NCBI GenBank assembly: GCA_932521035.1
Contig: OW051492.1
Location: 2,170,001-2,234,000, forward strand
Origin: Oscheius dolichura
Lineage: Eukaryota > Nematoda > Chromadorea > Rhabditida > Rhabditidae
Reading direction: 5' to 3'
DNA: 64,000 nt
Of the stretch, positions 21,076 to 33,182 are shown piece after piece. The number at the start of each line of letters is the position of its first letter. Within the stretch, counting starts at the first letter, position 1. The translations under genes were made by a program, and so were the position numbers. The notes beneath the pieces are model-generated. The model worked only from the letters and a program-made list of their open reading frames with translations, was not told where the DNA came from and made no database searches.

Positions 21076-23928
21076 GACAATAAAACCTTAAACTTTCTAG
21101 CCGGCTCGTTTTTTTTCTATTTCAGAACAATAACTTACATATCCTTTCTTCTTCGAAAAAATACGAATATAAACAAATAGAAATTATGGGTATCCTTCTT
21201 TTCCAGAACAACGGTTGAAATTGCACTGCTGCTCGCTTCCTCCATCAACTTTTTGTCCATCTTCGGATGCAGAGAAGCCTTCTTCTTCTCGAACAAAAAG
21301 AGATAGACAAGAAAGAAAAACATGTGCAATTTTATTGACTGGATTCAAGGTTCGAATCAAACCGACAAACTATTATGCACAATAAAGATAAAAGGGGGGA
21401 AGGTGGATATTTTATAATTTTAGCAAAATTTTTATCATTTTTTCCATGCTAAAAGCTTAAAATTATGCTCTATATATAAACCAAAGAAAGATAAGCAACC
21501 ATCCCAGCCGCCAGAGAGGGAAGAAAAGACCACAAATACAAAAACTGTTAGGAAACATCATCAACAGACCTTTTCACCTGCTATATACTTCTCCACATCA
21601 AAAAATTTTAGCCATCATTATATGGAAAGATTAGATCGACTACATTCAGTTTTCTTTTAAAAAGAAGAAATAAATGCATTACTCAATGAAAGGAATAAAA
21701 CCGAAAGAAACGACGGTTTTTGTCTACATTTTATGAGGATCAAATAAAGAGAGAAATATACAAGTGATACAAAAACCGACGTTTTCTTTTTTGACCTTTA
21801 GTGAAATCAAAGCAAAACAACGCAACATAACTCGGCAATCCTTCAATCAATCAAAAATCAAAGTAAAAAGAGGATGCTCTACATAACCTTATATATCAAA
21901 CGTCTTCAATTATATTCAAAACATTCTACCGTTCAGTGGATCGCCTCTCAAGTGCACTAGATTACTTACATAGCTCATAACATTTTTTTGATTTAGTCAT
22001 TTAGTTTTTAGAAAAAAGAAAACGCAGCAAATATTTGGGGAAGGGTGGGAGGGGCAGCACCGTACTAACTCCAGCAGCTGACAGCGAGAATTACATTGTT
22101 TACAATAATATTATTATATTTCTCTGTAATTCGCAAGAAAGGAAGAAGAAAAATCGATGTCAGCTACAGTGCGTTCGTGGTAACTGCGAGGGTCAGAAAA
22201 CAAGGGGAGACGGGGGATCAAAATATCCGAGGTGCTGGCAGAAGAACGGGCTATCCTTTTCAAAAGAGGCGTCTCATATCTGTAGGGCCTTTTTTTGGAT
22301 AATGAAAAGAAGCATTTTGAAAAGAATAGCCAATACCAAAATAAATAAAAAGAGGAGAGAAAGGTGCTCATGTGTATTGGGTATCTAAGAAGGGCCGAAG
22401 CACAAACATGAATTTATTCACGAAGCAACCTTTCAATCCAATAAAAAAACGGCGGCTGAGATGGTGAGGGGAAAAGACTGTTGCAAGTTTTACAAAAACT
22501 ATTGGACCACTTGTTGGATGAGACACGTTAAAGTGTATTGTTTCTTTTGGTGGTCCTTTTTGTAAAAAGAGCAACAAGGAAATTGAGCTCATATTCACGA
22601 TTCCGAGAGGCTCTGGTCTCATTGACGAACGCTTTAGTCATATTTTTTTTAATGAAAGGATCGAAACCTCTTGTAACCGTGAATAAGAGCTCTGCCACCA
22701 CCATCAAGCGGAAAGAATGGAGCCTATATGGAGTATATATTTAGACCTGCACACTTTGCAAGCTTTACAATTTCCTTTTTCATAGGGAGGGCTGCTTTAT
22801 GTCAAATATACTGTCAATTTTATACATAAACAAAGAATGGAACCGTTTGAAGGCCTTGTCAGCAACTAAATAAAACTACAAGCAGAGATACACCATTCTA
22901 GACTTTTTTTATTACAAAAGGCTGGCCATTATTATGTAGTTTACTCAAAAGAAAAATAGAATATTTGGCCAGGCCATAATCGTGTATCCTAGAGCCCGAA
23001 ACAAAACAGAAAAATGTTCTACGAGTTGATTATTATATACGCGTAGCCACCTTTTAGAAACAATAATGACTATAGCTCTTTCATGAAGCCTCACAGGATG
23101 CCTGTGATAAAGAAGAGGAGAGAAGAGGAGGAGCAACATTAGAGAAGAAGAGCGCACATGACCAGTGGTAATTTTACAAAGAAAGGGTATGCGGTTATTT
23201 TATATAGCTTTTAGGTAGAACTACATTCCTTTTATATGTCTAAACAATCTAAATAAAGCCTACTTTGCCGTGTGAATGAGTTTTTTTTAACTGGGTCAAG
23301 GTAGATTTACAACAAAACAGACAAAAATTAATAGAGGGTACACATCATGGAACCATAGAATCCAATGCTAGGTGTGATTTCCGTTTTTGAACAAAACATG
23401 GACGAATGAGGGAAAAGGCCATAATAAATGAATAAGATAACGAGAGCACACATAGATCACGTTTTGTAATAATAAAAAAACGAGAGACGATACGGACTGT
23501 TGCTCTATTTTTGTTTTTCACTGGTTATATACGGAGAGGCTAAAATTTTTCAATGGGAGTGAGAAGCTTTGTTTGTGAATTTTATTCCCACCCACCCTCC
23601 CAATGATCTTTCTCTTTTTTGAAATAACAAAATCAAATTTGTACTCATTGTTTTCAATAATTTCCATTTTACACAGTATAATCAAGTAAATGTGGTGTTT
23701 TTCCTCTCTGAACAGCGGTATTTCTCATTTTTTTTTCTCTCTACAAAAACAGCCTGAAGCTCTCTCTAACGCTCGCAGCGAATTTCTGCTATTTTTAAGC
23801 ATTTTTTCAATATTCCACCTTCCCGTTTGTTGGTCACAATGTGATTACTACTTTGGGAGCTAAATATGACCATAAAAGTAATAAAAAATAATTGAGAACA
23901 ATAGAAAGACGGGGATGATGATCAAAAT
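21076..23928. other. AT-rich region without a recognisable gene
   Basis: 2.85 kb lie between the convergent UGT and CX-module genes. Many A and T runs occur and no frame has a motif or extends by splicing. A 64-residue minus-strand frame at 21135-21329 starts with a hydrophobic MFFFLVYLFLF but is otherwise unconvincing. The region may contain long 3' untranslated sequence. Confidence 0.5.
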
Positions 23929-25051
23929 TTACCTGACAAGTTGCTTCTTTGGTATTCCAGAACCGGGGGAATGTGTTTCGATTTCGGAGAAGGTATTTAG
24001 CCGGACGGTCGTCTCCTCGGCTGTTCTAGTTCCTGCAGCCTTCTTCTTACATGTACAGTACTTTTTCTATAAATAAAATATGTAAAAATTATTATTATTC
24101 AAATTTCAGTCAGGTATTCCTATTTCCGTAAACAGTTTTCTATTTTTCTAACCAAACAAGCATCTGCTGGCACTTGTTTACGAAAAATAGCGTCTTCCTT
24201 TATGCAAGTCGCTTGTAAACAAGTTCCCCCTAGGTTAAAATAATATTTTGACCATTTTGCAGAAGAGAATGTCAACAATTCCGAGATATTAGCCGCTAGT
24301 AGCGGGAGCGAATAGCTACGATTAGGGGAAGAAAAGGAGGCGTCGGAAATAAACTCACAACGAGGGCTGGGATCATTTCCCACGGAATTAACAGGGTGAT
24401 TATGGTGGTGATGATCACTGGGATCCTGGAAATCTCATTTTTCTGGAGAGAAGAGGAGGGAAAACTTACATGAGTCCAAAACTTGGTGGAGCGCAGCCGA
24501 GGACTTCCGGGTCGCAACGATCCAGCGGGCATTCCCAGACCAGCATCTTGGGTTTCTCTTCATTCACGTAGGAAAACTGTAAAACGACCGGATTACTGTA
24601 GCCAGAGGAGAGAGAACACCTTTTCCTGGACGGGAGCCGTGTGTCTGCACCCGTAAGATCTCGGCAGCAGGGAGATAAGGAAATGCAGGCGCCTGGTATC
24701 CAAGTGCGCGCACTGGCGAGATTTTACGGGTGCGGGCGCGCGAGCTCTAGGGCGGTTTCTTTTCTCGTCCACAAGAGAGTACGGTATTTTTTTTGAGGAA
24801 ATTTTGTATAAAAATTATCGGAAAACTCACATTTTTGAACTCCTCATCTGTCGAGATGTCGAATTCACACTTTGTCACATTTTCCGCGGTTCTATTGTAG
24901 CCACTCGAGCCCCAATAGTAATTCCTATGGCCGTAACTGAATGATTCCCAATGTTGTCTCGATTTTACGGTAAAAACTCACTAGATGGGGATGAATGGAC
25001 TGACATAGATTCGGTGGGAAGAAAACGACGACGAGGAGCCAATTCCAGCTG
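23929..25051 (-). CDS. CX-module single-pass membrane protein (5' end uncertain)
   Basis: Five exons join in frame (24982-25051, 24831-24936, 24470-24576, 24359-24425, 23929-24066). The order is: a Ser-rich stretch, then YVSPFIPIYYGHRNYYWG, NVTKCEFDI, KMLVWECPLDRCDPEVLGC, a membrane helix (IPVIITTIITLLIPW), and a cytosolic tail starting KKYCTCKKK. The aromatic-Tyr block followed by spaced cysteines fits the nematode CX module of extracellular proteins of unknown function. N-glycosylation sites (NRT, NVT) support an outside location. The signal peptide is missing: a plausible Gly-rich exon in matching phase ends at 25432, but its start was not found. A family hairpin sits in the intron 24577-24830. 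Confidence 0.65.
24646..24736. repeat. hairpin-family element (in CX-gene intron)
   Basis: The left arm TGCACCCGTAAGATCTCGG (from 24646) is matched by an inverted right arm ending in CGAGATTTTACGGGTGC (to about 24733). The right arm has CTGGCGAG where others have CTGCCGAG. The loop is about 42 nt and unrelated to other copies. Confidence 0.7.
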
Positions 25052-25499
25052 CTGAAAAGCGAAGGATATGAAAATGAGGCCGGGGTATGTCGGTGTATGT
25101 GAGGAGGGCATATTGATTGCCCTCTCCCGGAGAGGAGCAGCAGGAGTTTGTTTCTTCGGGGGTCAGAAACCAACTAGGCAAGGATTCTAGAGGAGGCAAA
25201 GGGTCTTTTCTCGCTATTTTGGAGAAAAAATGACCTCAACAGAGCCAAAAACTGGAGGAAAATGGTGGGAAAGGCGGTAATTAGCCCCTGGCTGCCCCCG
25301 GTCAAGAAAAACTAAGCGAAAAACAAAGGCGGGAAAATTAGACCCCAAATGGCTAAACTAAGTTGGTTAACTCGTACCTGAGATTGAGAAGAAGCCTAAT
25401 AATTAGTAAAAATCGAGAAGAGCCACAGTACCCGCCGCTAGCGGCGCGGACAGGCGCCGGTCTGCCATCCTCTCCTCCCCCTGCTGCCCTCGTCCACCC

Positions 25500-27774
25500 T
25501 GGTCACTTGTAGCCCCGCCTCCCGGCTGGCTCTTCTCCAAGAATTTTCCCGGAATTTGCGGGGGAAAGATAAACAAATTCAAATGGGACAAAGAGAGGTG
25601 AATAGTAATTTTGTTTTTTGTGGGGAGAAGGGGCTTGGCGACTTGATAGAAGACCGCCATCCAGGGTTCGCTCTGGCGGACTTTTGGGCCTAGCGGCGAT
25701 TTTTCAAGATTTCAAGAGATTCATGACCTTTATTAGGTTGTGCTACAATTATGCCAATATGAATAATTGAGTCTCCGGGTGGAAAACTTACCCCAAGCCA
25801 GAGGGACGGGAGGCTAGACAGCCGGATGACGGTCAGAGGATGACCGGGCACTTACTCATCCCCGAACAACTTATTCCCGTCTGTTGACCTTTTTGAACGG
25901 AAGACAACGGCTAGAGGATAGACAGGGTCATGAGAAGGTCTTAAAAGTGCTCACGGGGGAGACAATTTGAGGTGAGGACGAAGGGCGAGGATGGCCTGCT
26001 CTGGGTCTGCCGCCCCACCTAGGAATTGCATCGGGCAGGGGCATTCTCAGGGAATCGGACTCAGCTTGGGCCAAGCGAAGCTATGCTTTTTAGATATCTT
26101 GCGATCCCCCAAGTGGTCTGCCCGGCGCGGCCCTGTACGAGCCATCCTCCTCGCCCTCTGGCCCCCCTTTGTTTACTGATCCCTTTTGTGGAAAACAATA
26201 ACAATTTCGTCACGGCGAGGGGATATCATAAGATAACCAATAACAAGTGACTCACTTTTCGTATAAATTAGGAAGATAAATCAGAGAGAATGAACGGAAA
26301 CTGGGAAGGAAGGACGGAGATTAGAAGGGGGACAAGTGACCCGCCGTCCACAAACATCATCCTCCCCATGTTCTATAGAATTATTCCCAGTCTCCTTGGC
26401 TTCCTAATTTTTCTGAGAAGAGAACCTTCGTCAGTATGATTCCGTTCAAATGAAGGAGAGAGTATATATAGCTGGCGCCCTCTGATCCGTATGATATCTC
26501 TCAGCCGGCCGGCGGCGGTGCCAGCCGACTCATAAAGGACCTTACTCGCGCCCATTTCGTGTTGACAAGGCCCTTTTGGCGGGAAAATGACGGTATCGCG
26601 TGTTGCTGCCAGGTCTAGGGATTCGAAAGGTTTGCAAAAAGAAGGGATGACGTGTTGGTCGTTGCAAAAGGTGACGAATCGGGTAGAGGCGGATGGAGGA
26701 TGGGGACCAGAGTGGATAGGAAAGGGCAACGGAGGGGACGGCCTGGGAACGGGCACAGTGTGAGATATAGGGGGAAGGAGCAAAATGGATCGATTGGTTG
26801 TTACCACCCTGCGGTAGCCGTTGTGTTCCCGTTTTTGCCAGTAGGCAGAGAAAAATGAAGAGAAGCGGGGATAAAAGCCAGAGAGAGCATGCCAGGCCGA
26901 TGGCCGCGGGGGAGGATAGAGACTGCTTTGACAAAATTTAGGAGTGGATATATTAGATGGCCAAAGGGAAAGACTAGGAGAACCGTAATTTCTAGAAGTA
27001 GCCTGCCAGGTGTTGTCATTTCCCGGATAGTCAGAGGGCGAACAGCCCGGGTTAGGAGAGGATGAACGGCCGGGCAGAGATTTGGCGCCACCTGGCCCGT
27101 TACGGCAGGGAGGACGGACAGAAGAAGGAGAGTCTTCTGTGGTTACGAATCTGGGTCCAGAAGGAGGACAATCTCCGTCTTGACCCCTGGAGATCTACCA
27201 AGAGATCGATTCTTTCAGCGAGCCAACTGATTTGCTTTCATGAGCTTTTCTGAGCTTCCTTGAAGTTCTAGTAAGGTGGCATATCCAGGAAGAGTAGGCG
27301 AGGAAGAGAGGAGATGGTGGCCGCCTCTCCCAGCCATATTCACTGCTCCTCCAGCTGTCCTCCCGCCTGTCTGCCGTCCTCCTTGAATATTTCCTCTCTC
27401 CTTCCTTCCTTCCACGGGGTTATCTTCTTCCTCGGTGGCTTTTCATCTACCAGGCTGTCCCCTCCTCCCGGGACAGAGACTGCTTTCAGGGAGGTGGCCC
27501 GACTTCTCGTGATTTCCAATGGTTTGTCTATTGACTGACGCATTTCCGACAATTGTTGTGATATCGAAATAAATAGAGTGAGGAGGCCTTTCCAGCGTCT
27601 TGTGGATAGGCCGTGTACAAGGCCAAGCCGGAGGTTCTGGCCCAGTTTGGCCCAGTCTCCTTTTATCTCGTCTGACATGTCATCCGCGGTCATCCAGGAG
27701 CCTGTCCAATCCAAATCACTCCCCTCCCAGTTTCCATTTTTTTTCCTTCGCAGAAGGTTGTTCCATTGTTAAAA
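25500..27774. other. no recognisable gene
   Basis: Frames with hydrophobic stretches exist on the minus strand (26542-26934, 26801-27091), but none joins to the CX-module gene by a convincing splice. The first exon and promoter of that gene may lie here. Confidence 0.4.
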
Positions 27775-29471
27775 ATGGTAACTTTCTTCGGCCTTCTCTG
27801 CTCAATTTTTCCATTTTCAGCAACTTTTCTGTATCTTGTTATTGTATTTTTCCGCCTGGTCACAGGCAGGTCCGCTGAGATTTAACGGGACGACGGCAGA
27901 CGAAAATCCCTTGTCGGATGATGCCATTCGGTCGGCTGTGATGGCCCCCATCGTCAAGAGACGCAACGCCTCGGCCCCTCTACTGCCGGCCCCGTCGAAG
28001 CCCCTTAGCAAAACGGATCAAGAAGAACTGGACGTGATTTTCCACGGGATTATAGCCGAGATGAACGGTTCCGTCACTGTCGACTTCAGCCAGCTGGCTG
28101 AATTAATTGTGGACGCTGAGAAACAGTGGGTGATTGACCATCCGAACGAGACGGCCAAGGCCCAGACGGCCATCGACCAGTTGAACAAGGTTGGTCGGCA
28201 CTCTTTCAAATTTAATTGAAGTTTAGGATATGGTTAAAGAACTGGAGGATCAATATGCCAAATATCAGAAGGATCCAAACGGGTGGATGGCTTCTCTGAG
28301 GACGCAGCCGCCGATGCCTACGACGACAACGAATACTACAACTACTACTACTACGACGACGACGACGACTACGGATACGGCGACGGCGAGCACAGGAACA
28401 ACAGACATCAGTACTGTAGCGGCCACTACGACGACAACGACTGCGGCGCCTCTTCAGTCCACGGTCGCTCCGCCACCTCCAGTCCCCAGTCCCGGTCCAG
28501 TGCCTCCAGGTCTTCCGCCTCCTGGAATGCCACCGGCGCCGACTATCCCGCCAGTGTGGCCGAGTTTTTCTCCACCTCGTCATCCTCCTGCGGTTACGGA
28601 TACTACTCCAGCGACTCTGCCAACGATGCCTCCAGTGCCTTCAAGGCCTTCGCCTCTCAGCCCTGGTCCGGCTCCACCAGTTCTGCCTCCAGGTCCTCCA
28701 CCTCCTGCTTCCCTACCGACCCCTGGTACTCCGCCTCCTGGAATGCCACCGGCGCCGACTATCCCGCCAGTGTGGCCGAGTTATCCTCCACCTCGTCATC
28801 CTTCTGTGGCTGCCTCGGATACCACGACGGACACCACCACGACGAACACCACCACACAGTTGCTGCCCACCTTGCCGACTGCAATTCCTGGCCCGGCGCC
28901 TCCAGTTCCCGTACCTGCACCGCCTGTCTCCGCTCCTACTCCGCCTCCTGGAATGCCACCGGCGCCGACTGTCCCGCCAGTGTGGCCGAGTTATCCTCCT
29001 GTGGCCACCTCGGATACTACTCCAGCGACTCTGCCAACGATGCCTCCAGTGGTTCCAGGTCCTCCTCCCGTACCGCCAGTTCTGCCTCCCGGCCCGCCAA
29101 CCGTGCCCCTTGCTCCTCTGGTGGCTCTGGCTGTTGATCCTGGACTGCCCAAGGCGCCGAACCCCGTAGATCCGACGCTCTTGCCGATGATTGCCGACCC
29201 GCCGTCCGGTGTTGTTCCTGCTCCTTCTAATCCATATCTCTACCATCTGCCCCAGGCATCTGTTCCACCAGCAGAAGGGACTCTTGATCCGACTCGTCAT
29301 CCTCCCGCTGCTGTTCCTGAAGAGCATGTTCTACCAAAACCATGGCAGTCTGCCGCTAATTGGCTTCGTCATGCTCCCGTGGCTTCGGATGTGCAGCCAG
29401 CGGCCGATACAGTTATTGAGAGGAGTATTATGTTGAAACGAGATGAAGAACATGTTGCTTATGAACGTTAA
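27775..29471 (+). CDS. secreted Thr/Pro-rich repeat protein
   Basis: Three exons (27775-27777 holding only the ATG, 27821-28189, 28227-29471) give 538 residues. Joining ATG across the 43 nt intron gives a clear signal peptide (MQLFCILLLYFSAWSQA). Residues about 25-140 form a helical, charged domain with N-glycosylation sites (NGT, NAS, NGS). A Thr-rich mucin-like tract of (Thr)n follows, coded by ACN repeats, then about 300 residues of Pro-rich sequence. In the latter, GMPPAPTIPPVWPS recurs three times at about 210 nt spacing. Likely an extracellular matrix, cuticle or glandular protein; no known family is recognised. AATAAA lies beside the stop. Confidence 0.75.
28515..28994 (+). repeat. three tandem coding repeats of about 210 nt
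   Basis: Near-identical 54 nt cores beginning CCGCCTCCTGGAATGCC start at 28515, 28731 and 28941 inside the Pro-rich exon. The DNA-level match, including silent positions, points to recent expansion or gene conversion. Confidence 0.7.
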
Positions 29472-29534
29472 TAAACGTTAATTTGTTGCTATCTTTGCAC
29501 ATTTTATTTTTTTTTCTCTTCTTTATTATATGAA

Positions 29535-29645
29535 CCAGCGGGCCTTCGGCAGCCTACGGCTGTCGTAACTCGACAGCTTATCCATTTCGACCTGTGGCGA
29601 CCTTTCCTCTCTTTCGCCGACGACCGCCTGCGGCGGCCACCGGGA
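29535..29645. other. cluster of short hairpins downstream of the Thr/Pro-rich gene
   Basis: Within about 110 bases lie GCCTTCGGC, AGCCTACGGCT, GCTGTCG-TAACT-CGACAGC and GGCGA...TCGCC stems, followed by a GC-rich CCGCCTGCGGCGG. The block is GC-rich inside AT-rich flanks. It could be a structured RNA or a replication-prone spot. The remainder of 29472-30417 shows no gene. Confidence 0.3.
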
Positions 29646-30417
29646 TTAAAAAAATAGTAATTCCTTTACCGTCGGACACTTTCCCATCGGACAGACAATC
29701 AAACAGACAGACAAACACCATAGCGCTTTAATAAGAAGGGATGGAGTAGAGAAATGGAATAAACATTCTCCCTGTTATTGTCTATAATATTTTTTTGAGA
29801 AAGTTCCCTTGAGATTTTGCAAGCGCTAGACAACAGATGAGAGATGTCAGTTTTTATTTACGTCACCCGTCTACTATTTTTATCTCTAGGGCTACTGCCA
29901 AATGACGCCATAAGCGGAGAGCGCGGCGTAATTTACGCGACTAAAAGTCTCCTCCGGTGTTGAAATTGAAGCCAAGAATCATGTGAAAGGTCGTCTGTTT
30001 TATGTACATGCTACTTTATATCTCAGAAAAGCATACATTCGGTTAGTTCTTCTATTTTACAAACGAAAAAAGAGTGATAAATGATGAGAATTACTGTTTT
30101 TGGTCAAAAACGCATTTCACTTTTAGAAATTTTCCCGAAACTTCTTTATTTTGCTAGTTCTTCTCTAGTTTATCATTTGTTGAGATTCTTTTCACATTTC
30201 TTTCTTTGTATTACATTTGTGTAGGACAGTTATAGAACAAGGAATAAAAAAATGTCATAAAGAACAAAAGTGATGGAATTACGCTTACTTATAAAATTGG
30301 ATAGAGGATTCTGCTCTTTGGTATTGCTATTTGCTTGAGAAGACTAAAAGGCTCACTGAGTGCAATATTTGTTATTTTATCAAGATTTGTTGCCTTCCTA
30401 AATTCCCAGGAGGGCGC

Positions 30418-30969
30418 TTATGGGATCCCCCTCCGTCTTTTCTCGTAATACAAGAAGGGAATATTGCTTATTTTTTTAGATCTGATAAGAATCCAATTAG
30501 AAAATGCTGACGGAGATAAGAATATGGCATGGCCATCAAAGAGAAGATAAATCCGGAAGAGAATCAATGCAGATGATAGAGATGGGACAATTTGGATAAG
30601 AAGGCAGAACTCACCACCTCCAACTCCGGATGGTCTCCCTCCTACAGCAGCTCCTGAGATTCCTTTGAAGCTGGAAGCTCGAGCAGATGAAGAAAGGCCT
30701 TTTGCCGCCGACGACGAGAAGCCTCTAGCTACTGCAGCTCTGTACAAAGTTTTCTTCATCTCAATTCCTTTTGATTTTCCTCACCTAGCAGCACTGCCTC
30801 CTCTGCCACCGATACCACCTCGACCTCCTCCAAATCCACCACCTCTGCCGCCGCCACCTCTTCCTCCACCTCCCATGCCTCTTCCTCCGCCACCACCTCC
30901 CCGACCGCCACCTCCACGAGCTTCTAGCCCAACGACAATGGCAGCCAGGAGGCAAAGTAACACCCGCAT
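30418..30969 (-). CDS. secreted glycine/arginine-rich protein
   Basis: Three exons (30785-30969, 30615-30739, 30418-30506) give 132 residues. The signal peptide MRVLLCLLAAIVVGLEA is followed by about 45 residues of Gly-Arg repeats (RGGGGRGGGGGGRG), then Ser/Ala-rich sequence (ARGFSSSAAKGLSSSARASS). The last exon, NWILIRSKKISN with a basic end, is the least certain and depends on a 108 nt intron. CAG lies just upstream of the ATG. Gly-rich secreted proteins of this kind occur in nematode cuticle, eggshell or antimicrobial peptides; the choice cannot be made here. Confidence 0.55.
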
Positions 30970-31857
30970 CTTGCCTGTAACAAGTTTATAAAAGAAGAAT
31001 GAAAGTAGGCACGACAAGAGGGGAGAAAACAAAGCAACTTGTGGTCATCAGAGGGGCGGAGCTTGAAACGCGTTCAATTTCGACTCTTTGGGATAAGAAC
31101 GACGATGAATAAATAGTGTAAAAGTAAAGAAGTGGAAAACGTAGGCATGAAATAATCTTGATCGTAAATCGTCAACTGTACGAAGATATCCATAAAAAGA
31201 TTTGAAATGGATAAAAGGTTGTCGGTATATTTCGTCTATGTGCATGCTTCTAATTATTGGGGCTTTTCACTACAAATTTCCCCTATGAATTAGTAAGTTA
31301 ACGATTATAATCAAGAAAACTGAAATATAGATGTAAATCGGTAAGGAACAACCTCATTGGAGCAGGTTTATCACTTCAGAGAAACAGAAGAAATTATGGG
31401 ATTACCCTTCTATCGCAAAGAAAAATTTATTTTAGTTTTTGAATTTGGAATAAAATCACGAGAGCGAATAAGTGAAATTACTTCAATGTTATATAACTTT
31501 CTTTGAAAAAGAGACCGCGCACATGTTTTCAGGGAAAGGGGGAGCATTTCCACCATATTGGAAGGCAAAACTAGAAATTCTATTCAGTAGGAAATCAGCA
31601 AAAAATAGTCAGATAGGTGCTAAAGGGCAATGTGTTTGTATTGTAACGTTAGGCTGCAATCGATAAGCAGCTGAGATGAGCGAAACAATGGATCGTTTGT
31701 CTCACACTACTATTATGACGGCAAATTATCTCTTTCTAAAACAAGGGTTTGCGTTAAAATGTTTATAAAAACGTAAGAAAACAGGCAAGTTAATAAAGTG
31801 AAGAATTTAGAAATAGACCGCGAATTTAACTGAACGTTTCTTCAGCTAGTTTTCAAA
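30970..31857. other. no recognisable gene
   Basis: AT-rich sequence lies between the Gly-rich gene's start and the end of the next minus-strand gene. It should contain the Gly-rich gene's promoter. No convincing frame. Confidence 0.45.
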
Positions 31858-32914
31858 TTAAGTGTAAAATTTGGAGTAATTGTCGCGCAGTGCGATGAGC
31901 TTCTAGAAAATAACCAATAATAAGATAATTGTGCAACAAACCTCTCCAGTTTCAGCAAGAATATCCACTAATCCTTTTATCATGTTAATATGTAGCGCAG
32001 CAGCAGCAGCAGGACGATTTTGTCCCATAGTGCCCACGAGTTGATTGATTTGTTCGAGCATTCCAACAAATCCAAAAATGGTCGGATCTAAACATAATGT
32101 AATATGCCAAATGAAGCCTTGTTGTTAGTACCTGTACCATTTGGAACAGTAGAGCCATTATGGATCTTATTTGCAGACAACTGTATGTGAGCAGAATGAT
32201 TGATCGTTTGTGTCGATTGAGGGGAAATATTATTGGTTCCTTGTGTGAACTGAGGAGCGGCATGGCTGACCGTTTGCATCGACTGAGGTGTAGCAGTTCG
32301 ACTAGCCGGATTGTTTCGCTCCATAAACTTTTGGAGTCTGCCAATATGAATGGCGCTGACTTCGAAGATTTTATTTGCATTACAGCGAACTATGTCGACA
32401 AGTTTTGGATCGGCCGACTTCTGAAATACAAGTTGAACGTTATCAAGCATCACACCTCATTCGCTAAGTGAACATCCAATCTATGTAAAATATCTTTCGC
32501 CTCGCCGTTAATTTCTTGTACACTTTTTTCTATGGCTTCAGCTATTTCTTTAGCGCTCAAGTCTGAAGCATCATTGAAACGATAATCATAAAACGTCGTA
32601 GAGTACCATCATAGATATTATTTTCAAGAGCCAAGAGAGTAGTTTCAATGGGTCCATGCCGACAGCGCGCATTATTTAGATATATCTTCATACTATTCAG
32701 TGCAATATTCCCCTAAAAGTAATAATTATAAATAAAAACAGGTGATACAAACATCGAGATCAGACACAGTGGAAGGCGCGTTGGTATCTCTCTCAACATG
32801 TAAAATTGTAGAAGGTGGTGGTGATTCGCTTTTAGAATCAGATGAGCCATTCTCCACAATGCGTGTGGCTGGCTTTACAGGAGAACCCCATCCGTCATCG
32901 GACAAATTAGACAT
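31858..32914 (-). CDS. hypothetical six-exon protein
   Basis: Exons at 32753-32914, about 32608-32712, 32456-32562, 32132-32420, 31942-32087 and 31858-31902 join to about 284 residues. The start MSNLSDDGWGSP follows TTTCAG and 5 or so codons of leader. The first 50 residues are Ser/Pro-rich and acidic. The next hundred form amphipathic helices (LSAKEIAEAIEKSVQEING, IFEVSAIHIGRLQKFMER). A Gln/Thr/Ser-rich linker follows, and a last helical block contains FGFVGMLEQINQLVGTMGQ with an Ala run. The phase of the second exon needs 106 rather than 105 nt, so one of its edges may be off by a base. I do not recognise the family. Confidence 0.6.
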
Positions 32915-33182
32915 TCTTGATGTGATCAAAGAGCTTGAAATCTGAAAGATGAAATTCTATAGATACACAAGTACAAGAAATCAATAGAAAGAATTTTCTC
33001 CCAGTTGATGTATTCGTTTTGTAACTGACAGCTATTTTGTAATGAGTAATAAGTAATTTACGGGCAATTCATAAAACAATATCGTTTGTATTTGCTGCAA
33101 TATAACGAGAAAGAAATATACGAAATCAAGCACACCGAACAGACTTCACAAACTGGAGAACAAGAGTAGGAAACAAAAAACG

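Noticed and set aside
26542..26934. Signal-peptide exon of the CX-module gene
   Set aside because: Hydrophobic start looks suitable, but no donor in the right phase joins it to the Gly-rich or Ser-rich exon.
28283..29137. Alternative 284-codon frame on the Pro-rich exon
   Set aside because: It overlaps the Thr/Pro-rich gene in another frame; only the chosen frame joins to the signal-peptide exons.
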